A stretch of 64,000 nucleotides of DNA, taken from assembly GCF_003641185.1 (NCBI RefSeq), contig NZ_CP032757.1:1054001-1118000 (forward strand). Reading direction: 5' to 3'. The stretch comes from Lactiplantibacillus pentosus. Lineage in GTDB: Bacteria; Bacillota; Bacilli; Lactobacillales; Lactobacillaceae. The notes below the pieces were generated by a model, which was not told where the DNA came from, searched no databases, and saw only the letters and a list, made by a program, of their open reading frames with translations. The translations under genes were made by a program, and so were the position numbers. Of the stretch, positions 19,809 through 29,211 are shown one piece after another; positions within the stretch are counted from its first letter, which is position 1; each line of letters starts with the position of its first letter.

Positions 19809-20753
19809 ATGATTGAATTTGAAAAACCTAACATTCATAAAATTGATGAAAACGACAACTATGGTAAGTTTGTTGTAGAACCGCTTGAACGCGGTTATGG
19901 TACAACTTTAGGGAATTCACTTCGTCGGATTCTTCTTTCTTCTTTACCTGGCGCTGCTGTTACTAGTATTCAAATTGATGGTGTTCTTCATGAATTTTCA
20001 ACGGTAGAAGGCGTAACGGAAGACGTTACGGCAATTATCTTGAATGTTAAGAAGATTGCACTTAAGTTAGAATCAGACGAAACCAAGACGTTGGAAATCG
20101 ACGTTAAGGGACCTGCAAACGTGACTGCCGGTGATATCATTGGCGATGCTGACGTAGAAGTCTTAAATCCTGACTTGCCAATTTGTACTGTAGCAGACGG
20201 GGCACACTTCCATATGCGTATGACCGCAAATACTGGTCGTGGTTATGTTTCCGCTGAGGATAACAAACATCGTGAAGATGACATGCCAATTGGCGTTTTA
20301 GCTGTTGATTCATTGTATTCTCCAATCGAACGTGTCAACTACCAAGTTGAAACGACTCGGGTTGGTCAACGTGATGATTTCGATAAGTTAACCTTAGACG
20401 TTTGGACAAATGGTTCAATCACTCCAAGTGAAGCCATTAGTCTATCAGCCAAAATCCTGACTGATCACCTTTCAATCTTCGTAAATCTCACTGATGAAGC
20501 TAAAAACACTGATGTGATGGTCGAGAAGGAAGAAACGCATAAGGAAAAGATGTTAGAAATGACGATTGAAGAGTTAGATCTCTCCGTCCGTTCATACAAT
20601 TGCTTGAAGCGTGCTGGTATCAACACGGTCCAAGAATTAACTAACAAAACTGAAGCTGATATGATGAAGGTTCGCAACCTTGGACGCAAGTCACTCGAGG
20701 AAGTTAAAGCAAAATTAGCTGACCTTGGGTTATCATTACGCAAAGAAGACTAA
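19809..20753 (+). CDS. rpoA: DNA-directed RNA polymerase subunit alpha
   Basis: Alpha dimerises to start polymerase assembly, and its C-terminal domain contacts UP elements and activators. The N-terminal domain shows [20 protein letters not shown]. The C-terminal domain shows [16 protein letters not shown] and [15 protein letters not shown]. 314 residues, normal length. GAAAGGGGT is 13 bases upstream. Confidence 0.98.
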   Translation: MIEFEKPNIHKIDENDNYGKFVVEPLERGYGTTLGNSLRRILLSSLPGAAVTSIQIDGVLHEFSTVEGVTEDVTAIILNVKKIALKLESDETKTLEIDVKGPANVTAGDIIGDADVEVLNPDLPICTVADGAHFHMRMTANTGRGYVSAEDNKHREDDMPIGVLAVDSLYSPIERVNYQVETTRVGQRDDFDKLTLDVWTNGSITPSEAISLSAKILTDHLSIFVNLTDEAKNTDVMVEKEETHKEKMLEMTIEELDLSVRSYNCLKRAGINTVQELTNKTEADMMKVRNLGRKSLEEVKAKLADLGLSLRKED

Positions 20754-20774
20754 TACAAGGGAGGATATCCGTTC

Positions 20775-21158
20775 ATGAGTTACCGTAAATTACAACGTAC
20801 AAGTTCACAACGTCGTGCATTATTACGTGATTTGACCACGTCATTGATCGTTAACGGCAAGATCGAAACGACCGAAGCCCGTGCCAAGGAAGTTCGTTCA
20901 ACTGCTGACAAGATGATTTCATTGGCTAAGAAGGGTGATTTAAGCGCCCGTCGTAAGGCCGCTACGTTCATGCGTGACGTCGTTGCCGATGTTAAAGAAG
21001 ATGGCGACAACGTGGCTGTACAAACTGCATTGCAAAAGCTATTTAGTGACTTAGGTCCTCAATACGCTGACCGCAATGGTGGTTACACTCGAATTTACAA
21101 GACTATGCCTCGTCGTGGCGACGGTGCACAAATGGTTGTCTTGGAACTCGTTGACTAG
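20775..21158 (+). CDS. rplQ: 50S ribosomal protein L17
   Basis: L17 lies close to the tunnel exit. The 127 residues begin [28 protein letters not shown] precedes the ATG. It is the last gene of the ribosomal superoperon. Confidence 0.98.
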   Translation: MSYRKLQRTSSQRRALLRDLTTSLIVNGKIETTEARAKEVRSTADKMISLAKKGDLSARRKAATFMRDVVADVKEDGDNVAVQTALQKLFSDLGPQYADRNGGYTRIYKTMPRRGDGAQMVVLELVD

Positions 21159-21315
21159 TTAAAATTGTTTTACGGATCACTGGGACTGATGATTGACGGA
21201 CGCTATGATGGTGGTTGCTTGCAGAATAGCAACTAAGTCTAGTTCGGAAGTTGTTTATGGTTAGACATAGATGGCATATCGCAGTTCTAAGTGATTTTTT
21301 TTGGTGCTAGTTACA

Positions 21316-21357
21316 AGGCCGTTGATCTGGATGTTTTCCGGGTCAACGGTCTTTTTT
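21316..21357 (+). terminator. Terminator of the ribosomal superoperon
   Basis: A 9-bp stem (21317-21325 with 21343-21351, one G-U) is followed by six T. It lies 158 bases after rplQ. Confidence 0.8.
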
Positions 21358-21366
21358 GATACGACG

Positions 21367-21416
21367 AAAAAATCGCCTTCTCCAGTCTCGAATGAGACCC
21401 TGAGAAGGCGATTTTG
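21367..21416 (-). terminator. Strong hairpin terminator for the minus-strand EET operon
   Basis: A perfect 14-bp inverted repeat (21369-21382 with 21402-21415), with an inner GTCTC/GAGAC stem. Read on the minus strand it ends in six T, so it best serves transcripts coming from dmkB; on the plus strand only four T follow. Confidence 0.8.
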
Positions 21417-21654
21417 AGATTTGCACAGATGAAGATGTGAAGAGCCAGTCTTTGTCAATGTGATTCAGTGGTGACATGAGACCGCCTATAAATCGAGGAT
21501 ACATTGACGCTGCTGCTACCAACGTGTCACGCTTAGTTAGCCCTGGGACGTAACGCTATGTTACTAGCATTGCAAGTCGAAGTGCTGAAGCTGAAGTTGA
21601 ATTGGCCCTCAGATCAGTGCCAGCGCTGAATGCTTACGACAGCCGTATTTGAGG

Positions 21655-22647
21655 CTAATTATGGCGATTCAGCAGTTGCCGCGTTAAGTTGATCAAGTCA
21701 GTTCTGGCTGGCTGATCAGGGAGTTTTTCTAGTAGGGTGAGGGCCTCCTGCGTGTACTTAGTCGCTAATTTCTGTGCGCGTTTTACGCCACCAGCATCAA
21801 TGACCAGTTGCTGGACTCGTTTGCGTTGAGCAGGCGTGATTGCCCCTTGTAAGCTCATTAACGGCAATAAATCGGCCTTGGCGTCTGTCTGGAGGGCATA
21901 GATCAAAGGCGATGTATACACGCCCTCAGCGACGTCTTCGAGAATTGGCTTGCCCGTCTCAGCTGGACTTTCTTGGTAATCCAAAATGTCATCTAAGATC
22001 TGAAAGGCCATCCCGATTGCAAGTCCTGCTTGGCGCGCCCGCTGTGCGAACCGCTGACTTTGACCAGATTCATAGGCGCCTAAGAAACAGCTCAATGCGA
22101 ACAGTTCCGCCGTCTTGCCTTGAATCTGCTGCAGGTATTCCGCCATGGTAATGTCAAGGTGATAGTGGCGATCCTTTTGTTGGACCTCGCCCATCAGAAT
22201 CTTTTCCATGTTTTCCGAGTTAAGCTGAATACTCTTAAAGCTACTTGAGTAGTGCGCTAGGATTTTAAAGACGACCACGAACAGGTAATCACCCGCGTAC
22301 ACGGCCGTATCCTTACCGAACTGTTTTTGAATCGTGACATGGTGTCGCCGCAGCGCTGCATCATCCACAATGTCATCATGGATCAGTGTGGCGGTATGCA
22401 ATGTCTCTAGTGAGGCGGCGAGTGCAACCATGCGTTGACGGTCGGTCGTCTTGAATTGTGAGAATAGGAGACAGTAAGCTGGCCTGAGAAGCTTACCACC
22501 CCCATGAATCATTGCCAAAATGGCGTCATTGATGGCTTTATCCGGGATGTTGATGTTCGTCGTCATCAGTTGCATGACGTCTTGCAATTCAGGCTGCAGC
22601 GCCGGATAATCACGCCAAATTGGATGTAATTGCGTTGTCGATGGCAT
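21655..22647 (-). CDS. dmkB: Polyprenyl diphosphate synthase of the EET quinone branch
   Basis: This trans-prenyltransferase builds the isoprenoid tail of (demethyl)menaquinone. The two aspartate-rich motifs are intact, IHDDIVDDA and ILDDILDY, and the GGGKLLRPAY entry motif is present. 330 residues. It is the last gene of ndh2-eetA-eetB-dmkB, 6 bases after eetB. In Listeria and lactobacilli this gene works with a UbiA-type transferase (DmkA) to make the quinone used for extracellular electron transfer; no such transferase is in this window. Function is assigned from family and context. Confidence 0.85.
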   Translation of the reverse strand: MPSTTQLHPIWRDYPALQPELQDVMQLMTTNINIPDKAINDAILAMIHGGGKLLRPAYCLLFSQFKTTDRQRMVALAASLETLHTATLIHDDIVDDAALRRHHVTIQKQFGKDTAVYAGDYLFVVVFKILAHYSSSFKSIQLNSENMEKILMGEVQQKDRHYHLDITMAEYLQQIQGKTAELFALSCFLGAYESGQSQRFAQRARQAGLAIGMAFQILDDILDYQESPAETGKPILEDVAEGVYTSPLIYALQTDAKADLLPLMSLQGAITPAQRKRVQQLVIDAGGVKRAQKLATKYTQEALTLLEKLPDQPARTDLINLTRQLLNRHN

Positions 22648-22653
22648 AAAATG

Positions 22654-23223
22654 TTACTCCTTTTTTTGACCTGAGAGGTGTTCTCGATTGAATCTGAGAT
22701 AACGAAGCGTCGTCACGTGCGTGAACAAGTAATTGGCTGCGATACCCAGTGCGATACCAGCTGCCAAGCCGATAATCGATAGTATCGGCAAGTATAGCAT
22801 CACCGTCCAAGTCTGCGCGATGAGACTTGCGACGAGCAGTTGGCCCACGTTATGCATGACGCCCCCGGTCGCTGAAATACCGATGATGCTTACGCGTCGT
22901 GGCCCCAGTTGTTTCACGGCTAGCATCGCAAACAAGCTGAGAAACGCGCCGCCAAAGCTATACAGAAAGGTCGACAGGGTGCCGCCAATCAGGGCCGTTA
23001 AAATCAGCCGTAACCAAGTCAGGGTGATGACATCTCGTAACGAAAGCGTGTAGATGGCGACGATCGTAATGAGGTTAGCCAGTCCCAGTTTGGCACCCGG
23101 CGCGAAGGCAAACGGGAAGGGAATCATCCGTTCCAGAATCCCAATAATGACCCCCTGGGCGACGAGCAGTGCAATATAAATATTGCGATGAGTTTTATTC
23201 GATTGTTCAAATGAATTATGCAT
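22654..23223 (-). CDS. eetB: EetB-like membrane protein (Gx transporter / HepT family)
   Basis: A 189-residue integral membrane protein with about five hydrophobic segments and a family-type GAKLGLANLITIVA stretch. The family has been annotated as heptaprenyl diphosphate synthase component I, but in flavin-based electron transfer loci it is EetB, thought to help pass electrons across the membrane. Its mechanism is not known. It starts 4 bases after the eetA stop, with GGAG inside the end of eetA. Confidence 0.82.
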   Translation of the reverse strand: MHNSFEQSNKTHRNIYIALLVAQGVIIGILERMIPFPFAFAPGAKLGLANLITIVAIYTLSLRDVITLTWLRLILTALIGGTLSTFLYSFGGAFLSLFAMLAVKQLGPRRVSIIGISATGGVMHNVGQLLVASLIAQTWTVMLYLPILSIIGLAAGIALGIAANYLFTHVTTLRYLRFNREHLSGQKKE

Positions 23224-23226
23224 GCT

Positions 23227-23721
23227 TTACTCCGTAACTAGCCCGTTGCCACCTGATTTGACGTGACCATTGCTGAACTTGATCTCGACCAAGAGTTTGT
23301 GTGGCAAACAAACGATCGTCTGGCCAGGTTTATGAATCCATCCCCGGCGCACACAAACTTGATCAGAACAGTTGGCCTTCGTGATGGCGACCCGCTTGGG
23401 GGCAAAAGTGATGGTGTTGTAATGACCATGACTGTCACGATACGTGAAGGTCGTCGTCCGTTTCAGCTGCGTAATATTGACGCGCTTGAGGACCGTACCA
23501 TCGTGTGAAACGACGGCGGTATATGTCGTTTGCTGCTTGGCCCTTTTTTGCTTTTTGGCGACTAAAGCTGCGCGGTCGGCCTGCTGTTTTTGCTGATATG
23601 AAAAAATCGCTAGTGGGGTGAACGATAGGATAATCAACGCAACAATAATAATGATATCAAACGGTTTGATCATATCCCCGTAGCGTTTGAACGTTCGGAT
23701 CATTGCCCGTAATTTACGCAT
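23227..23721 (-). CDS. eetA: EetA-like protein with NusG domain II
   Basis: 164 residues: a short basic N terminus, one transmembrane helix (about residues 20-40), then an extracellular NusG-II-like beta domain with the cysteine motif CSDQVC and a third Cys in IVCLPHKL. In electron transfer loci EetA pairs with EetB between the membrane quinone and the outer flavoprotein. The ATG at 23721 is 6 bases after GGAGGG; a TTG two codons upstream is possible. An intrinsic terminator lies between ndh2 and this gene. Confidence 0.82.
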   Translation of the reverse strand: MRKLRAMIRTFKRYGDMIKPFDIIIIVALIILSFTPLAIFSYQQKQQADRAALVAKKQKRAKQQTTYTAVVSHDGTVLKRVNITQLKRTTTFTYRDSHGHYNTITFAPKRVAITKANCSDQVCVRRGWIHKPGQTIVCLPHKLLVEIKFSNGHVKSGGNGLVTE

Positions 23722-23745
23722 CGTCAACCCTCCAATCAGTCACGT

Positions 23746-23784
23746 AAAAAATGGTTCAAGGGAAAATAATCACCCTCGAACCAT
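23746..23784 (-). terminator. Terminator between ndh2 and eetA
   Basis: On the minus strand ATGGTTCGAGGG pairs with CCCTTGAACCAT (one mismatch) and is followed by six T. It should reduce eetA-eetB-dmkB mRNA relative to ndh2. Confidence 0.8.
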
Positions 23785-23814
23785 CGGGAAAGGATTTAAT
23801 TAATTATAACGCAT

Positions 23815-25725
23815 CTAGCGGGTTTTAACACCGTCGTAGTGGGAACGAACATTGCCGTACCACCAGTGCCCGAGGTGCTTTTGCATCCACGGAACGACCC
23901 AGTAGTCCAAACCAAATGTCCGACCAGACCCGTTCATCAAAGCGAGTGCGACGAAGACCATCCAGATGTTGACCCAGTAGAACATGCCAGATAAGCAGAA
24001 GACAACGACTAAGCCGATGGTGACTGCATTGGCAAACCAAGTAAATAGTCCGAAGAAGATGCAAAGGGCGATGACGATTTCGACACAGGTCATAAACTTC
24101 TGGAAGAAGAGCGCCATTTGCATGTTTGGTACGAAGAACTTGGTGATTGATTCGAACCAGTGTGGCATTTTATCAAAGACCATCAGCGGTTCCTTACCAT
24201 ACATATAGGAAAGACTGAAGACACCCTTAGCCGCTGTGGCAGTCGATGAAGCCGCTTCTGAGGCCCCACTGGTTGCAGCCGCCTTAGTTGCTTCGGAAGC
24301 GCCACTAGTTGCGGCAGCTTGCAGCCAGGCAAACGGTAAACGTAACTTGTCCGTGAACCACGATTCAGAACCCTGAACTTTTGTCCAGCAATCCCACAAC
24401 CACATTGCGCCGTAGAAGAACCGTAATGGCACACTCCAGAGGACGTTACCGGCACGTGAGACCCAGCCGCGGAAGACGTTCCGGTTGTTGCGTGTCCGGA
24501 AGAATTCGTGCATGAAGTACTGGAATAGGTAGTAGCCAGAGAAAATCTGAACATAATACAACCAGTTGATCGCGTGCTTCAATAGAACGGCAACAAAGCC
24601 TGAAACGTTCCACTTGCCGAGGACTTGAGCCACGGCATACTTAGAACCAATCGAGTCAACGGATGCTTGATAAGCGCCTTTGAATGGCTTGATCGTTACA
24701 TCGGTCTTGTCGACGTTCTTGATGATACCTTCGACCGCTTTAGCCGCAGTTTCTTCAGCCCCTTGAACGATTTGTGGGACTGGGCGTGGTTGGTCAGGTT
24801 CTTGGTAACTCGTTGAATCACCGGCTAAGAAGATGTTATCGCTGTCCTTAGCTTGCATGAATTCGTTGGCGACCAGCCGACCACCCCATGGATTGGTTTC
24901 GATACCGAACTTCTTGACAATACTGTTGGCCCGCACACCGGCTGTCCAGATCAACGTATAAGTCTGAATCGGATCTTTGCCCTTTAAGTTGACGTGGTCT
25001 TCGAAGACTTCCGTAATCATGGAGTTGGTCATGATATCCACACCATGCTTCTTCATGTAGGTTTCAGCCTTACCAGCTTGCGTCCGATTGAGCATGTTGA
25101 TGATGGTTGGGGCGGCTTCCATTAATTGTAAGGTGATCTCGCTCGGGTCGAGCTTGTTGTCCCGAGCTAAGACGTCCCGATATTCAATCAGTTCACCAAT
25201 CAGTTCGGACCCCGTGAATCCGGAACCACAGACGGTGAACGTCAACATCGCTTTGCGTTTTGCAGGGTCGAGTTCTGCCGCGCCCCGCCGAATAATTGCT
25301 GATAAATGTGACCGCAAAGCCATCGCTTGTTCGAAGGACCACAATTCAAAGCCGTGTTCCTTAACCCCTGGCGTGCCGAAATCATTGGATTCACCACCAA
25401 GACTAATGAGCAGTTGGTCATATTGATAACTCCCATGCTCAGTTGTGACCGTTTGGGCATCCTTATCAATGCCGGTAACCGTATCCGTAACTAAACGGAC
25501 ATTTTTGCGTCGTGCGAACAACCGTTGCAAATCATATTGAATATGCTCAGGTTCCACCCGTTCCGTGGCAACTTCATGTAATTCAGTCATATACGTGAAG
25601 TATGAATGTCGGTCAATTAACGTAATCTCAACGTCCGGATTTTTCTTAAAATGCTTGGACAGTTTTTTGGTTGCGTAAACGCCAGCAAACCCCGCACCGA
25701 CAACGACAATATTTTTCTTTGCCAT
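23815..25725 (-). CDS. ndh2: Type II NADH dehydrogenase with membrane C-terminal extension (EET type)
   Basis: It oxidises NADH and reduces a membrane quinone without proton pumping. The N-terminal half is a two-dinucleotide-binding flavoprotein: VVGAGFAGVYATKKL binds FAD, VCGSGFTGSELIGEL binds NADH, and FLAGDST lies near the flavin. The 636-residue length exceeds ordinary NDH-2 (about 400). The extra C-terminal part has several transmembrane segments, DoxX-like in appearance, joined by an Ala/Ser-rich linker with repeated ATSGASEA. This fused form is characteristic of flavin-based extracellular electron transfer loci. It is divergent from pplA across a 284-base promoter region. Confidence 0.92.
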   Translation of the reverse strand: MAKKNIVVVGAGFAGVYATKKLSKHFKKNPDVEITLIDRHSYFTYMTELHEVATERVEPEHIQYDLQRLFARRKNVRLVTDTVTGIDKDAQTVTTEHGSYQYDQLLISLGGESNDFGTPGVKEHGFELWSFEQAMALRSHLSAIIRRGAAELDPAKRKAMLTFTVCGSGFTGSELIGELIEYRDVLARDNKLDPSEITLQLMEAAPTIINMLNRTQAGKAETYMKKHGVDIMTNSMITEVFEDHVNLKGKDPIQTYTLIWTAGVRANSIVKKFGIETNPWGGRLVANEFMQAKDSDNIFLAGDSTSYQEPDQPRPVPQIVQGAEETAAKAVEGIIKNVDKTDVTIKPFKGAYQASVDSIGSKYAVAQVLGKWNVSGFVAVLLKHAINWLYYVQIFSGYYLFQYFMHEFFRTRNNRNVFRGWVSRAGNVLWSVPLRFFYGAMWLWDCWTKVQGSESWFTDKLRLPFAWLQAAATSGASEATKAAATSGASEAASSTATAAKGVFSLSYMYGKEPLMVFDKMPHWFESITKFFVPNMQMALFFQKFMTCVEIVIALCIFFGLFTWFANAVTIGLVVVFCLSGMFYWVNIWMVFVALALMNGSGRTFGLDYWVVPWMQKHLGHWWYGNVRSHYDGVKTR

Positions 25726-25776
25726 TGCGTAACAACTCCCTTGAATAAATAGTGTAAAAAGATAATTCCACTAACA

Positions 25777-25805
25777 ATTATAACGATAATGTAAGCGGTT
25801 GTCTA
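25777..25805 (-). promoter_or_regulatory. ndh2 promoter with a cre-like site in its spacer
   Basis: On the minus strand TAGACA (25800-25805) and a perfect TATAAT (25777-25782) are 17 bp apart. On the plus strand TGTAAGCGGTTGTC (25790-25803) matches the catabolite response element consensus at 11 of 14 positions and would place CcpA inside the promoter. Confidence 0.6.
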
Positions 25806-25938
25806 TGGATTATGGGATAGAATGAATAATAAATCACATTATATGGAACCCAGAAAAAGTGGTATGATAGTTATGACCTAAAACGTTACCAAATGCGTCA
25901 ATACTGGGACTAAATATCATTTATTTAATGAAATAGGA

Positions 25939-25967
25939 TTGACTATTTGCAGGTAAAACGTTAAGAT
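25939..25967 (+). promoter_or_regulatory. pplA promoter
   Basis: TTGACT (25939-25944) and TAAGAT (25962-25967) are spaced by 17 bp. The 10-mer TAAAACGTTA occurs at 25879-25888 and again at 25954-25963 within this promoter, a possible operator pair. Confidence 0.6.
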
Positions 25968-26009
25968 TAATGTGAATTTTCATACAAAAAAGGTTAGGAG
26001 TGGGATATC

Positions 26010-26933
26010 ATGAAAATCAAATCAGTTATTACGGGTGCCTCGGTTGTGGCAATCTCCGCATTAGCTTTAGCAGGTTGTGGTAGCAGCTCTTCTAGTTCAA
26101 GCTCAAGTTCATCGAAGAAATCTTCTTCAAGTTCTTCAGCTAAGACAACGAAGGTTGCTAAATTAACCGCCGGCAGCAAAATGAAAGCGGGTACTTACGC
26201 GCTCGAAGAACAAAACTATTCACATGGCTACCGCACTAAGATGAGCATCACCGTCAACAATAAGGGGAAAATCACAAAGTCCAGTTATGACCAAGTGAAC
26301 AAGAACGGCAAGTCCAAGGTTGACGATACTTCATATAACAAGCAAATGAAGAAGATCGCCGGTACCAACCCTAAGACTTACATGCCTAAGTTGAACAAGA
26401 CGTTGACCGGCTCCGCTGCAACTGGTAACGTTGGTTCCATCGACGTTGTTACGGGTGCTACGGAATCTTCCAAGACGTTCCAAAACTACACGCAACAATT
26501 AGTTCAAGCTGCGCAAGCGGGTAACAAGTCTACCATCAAGATCGACAATGGCGCTAAGATGAAGGATGGCACTTACAAGCTGAACGAAAAGAACTACTCA
26601 CATGGTTATAAAGTTACCTTTGCCATCACGGTCAAGGACAACAAGATTACTAAGTCTGAATATAACCAAGTTAATAAGAACGGCAAGTCCAAAGTTGACG
26701 ATGCTGCTTACAACAAGCAGATGAAGAAGGTTGCTAAGACCAATCCTAAGACTTATCAACCAGCTTTGAACAAGTCCTTGGTCAAGAGCAGTGATCCAAC
26801 TAAGGTTGACGTTGTGACGGGTGCGACTGAATCATCCAACACCTTCATTCTTTATGCGGAACAATTACAAAATGCCGCACAAAAGGGTGACACTAACACA
26901 ATCACGGTTGACAACATGATTTTCTCTGAATAA
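26010..26933 (+). CDS. pplA: Flavin-binding extracellular lipoprotein PplA
   Basis: A 307-residue surface electron carrier. Signal peptide with lipobox LALAGC (lipidated Cys23), then a Ser-rich flexible linker to about residue 45. Two FMN-binding domains follow, about 50-170 and 180-300, nearly duplicates of each other (both contain YSHGY, QVNKNGKSKVDD and VDVVTGATESS or a near match). The acceptor threonines for covalent FMN are predicted at Thr151 and Thr273. FmnB, encoded just downstream, is the expected transferase. Both sites are intact, so the protein should carry two flavins and shuttle electrons to extracellular iron or flavin. Confidence 0.95.
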   Translation: MKIKSVITGASVVAISALALAGCGSSSSSSSSSSSKKSSSSSSAKTTKVAKLTAGSKMKAGTYALEEQNYSHGYRTKMSITVNNKGKITKSSYDQVNKNGKSKVDDTSYNKQMKKIAGTNPKTYMPKLNKTLTGSAATGNVGSIDVVTGATESSKTFQNYTQQLVQAAQAGNKSTIKIDNGAKMKDGTYKLNEKNYSHGYKVTFAITVKDNKITKSEYNQVNKNGKSKVDDAAYNKQMKKVAKTNPKTYQPALNKSLVKSSDPTKVDVVTGATESSNTFILYAEQLQNAAQKGDTNTITVDNMIFSE

Positions 26934-26954
26934 GCAAGTTAACGATTAAATTTT

Positions 26955-26990
26955 TGAGGCCTGAGGCGCATGCTGAGGGCCTTTTGTTTT
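26955..26990 (+). terminator. Terminator after pplA
   Basis: AGGCC pairs with GGCCT around a 16-base loop and is followed by a T-rich run. Confidence 0.65.
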
Positions 26991-27090
26991 ACTCAACCGA
27001 AATCAGACGACATAGCTGGTGAAGGCTGAACTCGATTTGACCTTAAAAAGGGTCGCGGCACTGAATCCGCATCACCGGATGGCGTCAATT

Positions 27091-27136
27091 TTGGTATCAA
27101 TGTTGGGACAATTTTTGGTACAATCTTTGGTATAAT
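27091..27136 (+). promoter_or_regulatory. fmnB promoter made of four 12-bp direct repeats
   Basis: Near-copies of TTGGTAYAAT start at 27091, 27103, 27115 and 27127, an exact 12-bp step (the first has one extra base). The last one supplies a perfect -10 TATAAT at 27131-27136. No good -35 is present, which fits activator-dependent or repressor-controlled transcription. Confidence 0.6.
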
Positions 27137-27172
27137 GACGATTGAAATTATAAACTAGGGGAAGTATTGGGC

Positions 27173-28285
27173 ATGAAGCTAAAAAAATGGATTCAAATTG
27201 GGTTAATTGCGGTACTGATTTTACCGCTGTCTGCTTGTGGAATCACTTCCAGTAAACAAAAAAACGCTAGCAGTCGGCCGAAGCCAACCAAGGTGATCAA
27301 GACACCGATCGAAGATACCCAGTTCATGATGGGGACCGTGGTGACGCTACGGATTTATAATAAAGGGAAAGACAAGGTTTTGGACGGTGCTTTTAAGTTG
27401 CTGAAATCTGAAGCTAAAAAGATTACGGTCAATCAAAAAGGGTCCGAAATCGACAAAATCAACGCGGCTGCTGGTAAGCACCCGGTCACCGTTAGCAAGG
27501 ACATCTATCCGATGATCAAAGCAGCCTATTACTACAGTGAAAATTCGGATGAATCCTTTGATTTAGCCATTGGACCAATCACGTCGCTCTGGCACATCGG
27601 TTTTTCGGATGCGAAGGTGCCGACGAAACAAGAAATTGCGACCAACGTCAAACTGGTCGACTATCGCCAAGTTAAATTGAACGATAAAAAACGGACGGTT
27701 TACCTGAAGAAAAAGGGGATGCAGCTTGACTTGGGCGGCATTGCGAAAGGCTACATGACTGATCAAGTGAAGACTTACTTGCTGGACCACGGCGTTTCTA
27801 CGGCTATTATTGACCTTGGGGGTAATATTTATGTCTTAGGTGACAGTCCAAAGGGCACTAAGTCTGGCAATTGGACGGTCGGCATTCAAGACCCGAAAGC
27901 ATCACGGGGCACGGCGATTGGCTCGTTACCGGCTAAGAATATGTCGATCGTGACTTCCGGTATTTACGAGCGTTACCTGAAAAAGAATGGTAAAGTTTAC
28001 AGCCATTTGATGGATCCGCAAACCGGTGCGCCTTATCAGAATAACTTGATGGGTGTCTCGATCATTTCGAAAAAGTCAGTTGATGGCGATGCGCTGTCGA
28101 CGGCCACGTTTGATAAAGGCTTGCGCAGCGGCATGAAGTACATCAATAGTAAAGCAGACCAAGGAATCGGCGCTATTTTTATTACCAAGGACAAGAAGGT
28201 GTACGTTTCTGATAATCTGAAGAAGAAATTCACGCTATTTGGCGATGACGGCTATAAATTTGGCCCGACGAGTGATTTAAAGTAG
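27173..28285 (+). CDS. fmnB: FAD:protein FMN transferase (ApbE family lipoprotein)
   Basis: It transfers FMN from FAD to threonine in flavoprotein targets, here presumably PplA, on the outside of the membrane. Lipobox LPLSAC in the signal peptide; 370 residues from the ATG at 27173 (AGGGGAAG 9 bases upstream; a TTG two codons earlier is less likely). ApbE motifs are present: LDLGGIAKGYMTD, IDLGGNIYVLGD, SIVTSGIYERY and HLMDPQTGAP, including the magnesium- and flavin-binding positions. It lies between its substrate gene pplA and the ecf genes, as in electron transfer loci. Confidence 0.94.
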   Translation: MKLKKWIQIGLIAVLILPLSACGITSSKQKNASSRPKPTKVIKTPIEDTQFMMGTVVTLRIYNKGKDKVLDGAFKLLKSEAKKITVNQKGSEIDKINAAAGKHPVTVSKDIYPMIKAAYYYSENSDESFDLAIGPITSLWHIGFSDAKVPTKQEIATNVKLVDYRQVKLNDKKRTVYLKKKGMQLDLGGIAKGYMTDQVKTYLLDHGVSTAIIDLGGNIYVLGDSPKGTKSGNWTVGIQDPKASRGTAIGSLPAKNMSIVTSGIYERYLKKNGKVYSHLMDPQTGAPYQNNLMGVSIISKKSVDGDALSTATFDKGLRSGMKYINSKADQGIGAIFITKDKKVYVSDNLKKKFTLFGDDGYKFGPTSDLK

Positions 28286-28365
28286 GTCTGTGTGAGGTTT
28301 GCTTAAACCAACGCGCGTGAGATATGGTATGATAATAACCATGAATTTTAAGGAAATGAGGGACA

Positions 28366-29211
28366 ATGGTGAATCCGATTATTGACGTTCAACATCTAGA
28401 TTATCGCTACCCGCAACAGGCAGCGGACCAGTTAACGTTACATGATATTTCATTTACAGTCATGCCGGGTGAGTGGGTCGCCATTGTCGGCCATAACGGT
28501 TCAGGTAAGTCGACACTGGCTAAGAACCTGAACGGCTTACTCGCACCAGCAGCGGGTACGATTAAAATCGACGGGCAAGTGTTATCTGAAGACACCGTCT
28601 GGGATATTCGTAAAGAAATCGGGATGGTCTTCCAAAACCCGGATAACCAGTTCGTGGGGGCAACGGTGGAAGACGATGTTGCCTTTAGCTTGGAAAATCA
28701 AGGGATTCCACGCCCAGAGATGCTGACCCGTGTCAAAACGGCGCTGACTCAAGTCAATATGCAAGACTTCGCGACCCGGGAACCGGCCCGGCTGTCTGGT
28801 GGTCAAAAACAACGGGTGGCGCTGGCTGGGATGATTGCGGCGCGACCGCAGATTTTGATTCTGGACGAAGCCACTTCGATGTTGGATCCCCGCGGACGGC
28901 AAGAAGTTCTGGCAACGATTCGCGAGATGAAGGCCAATTCGGAATTGACCGTGCTATCAATCACGCATGATATTGACGAGGCGGCGAGTGCCAATCGCGT
29001 GCTGGTTATCAATGACGGCCAATTGAAGGAAGAAGGCACGCCCGCTGAAATCTTCCAACACGGTGAAGCATTGATCAAAATGGGACTCGATATGCCGTAC
29101 GCGGAACGGCTGAAAGCGGCATTGAAACGGCAAGGCTTACAAGTGCCCACCAATTATTTAACAGAGAAAGGAATGGCGGACTGGTTATGGCAATTACGTT
29201 CAAACAAGTAG
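28366..29211 (+). CDS. ecfA1: ECF transporter ATPase subunit A1
   Basis: This is one of two ATPases that energise vitamin uptake by energy-coupling-factor transporters with interchangeable S components. Walker [10 protein letters not shown], signature LSGGQKQR and Walker [12 protein letters not shown] are intact. 281 residues. It overlaps ecfA2 by 25 bases. The cluster lacks an S component, as expected for a shared group II module. Its neighbourhood with fmnB suggests a link to riboflavin uptake for FAD supply. Confidence 0.95.
   Translation: MVNPIIDVQHLDYRYPQQAADQLTLHDISFTVMPGEWVAIVGHNGSGKSTLAKNLNGLLAPAAGTIKIDGQVLSEDTVWDIRKEIGMVFQNPDNQFVGATVEDDVAFSLENQGIPRPEMLTRVKTALTQVNMQDFATREPARLSGGQKQRVALAGMIAARPQILILDEATSMLDPRGRQEVLATIREMKANSELTVLSITHDIDEAASANRVLVINDGQLKEEGTPAEIFQHGEALIKMGLDMPYAERLKAALKRQGLQVPTNYLTEKGMADWLWQLRSNK

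Larger units (their letters stand above)
21159..21654. other. Gene-free region between convergent rplQ and the EET operon
   Basis: No credible gene. It contains a small GTTGCT/AGCAAC hairpin (about 21219-21235), the plus-strand terminator 21316-21357 and the bidirectional hairpin 21367-21416 listed separately. Bases 21480-21654 show nothing I can name. Confidence 0.55.
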
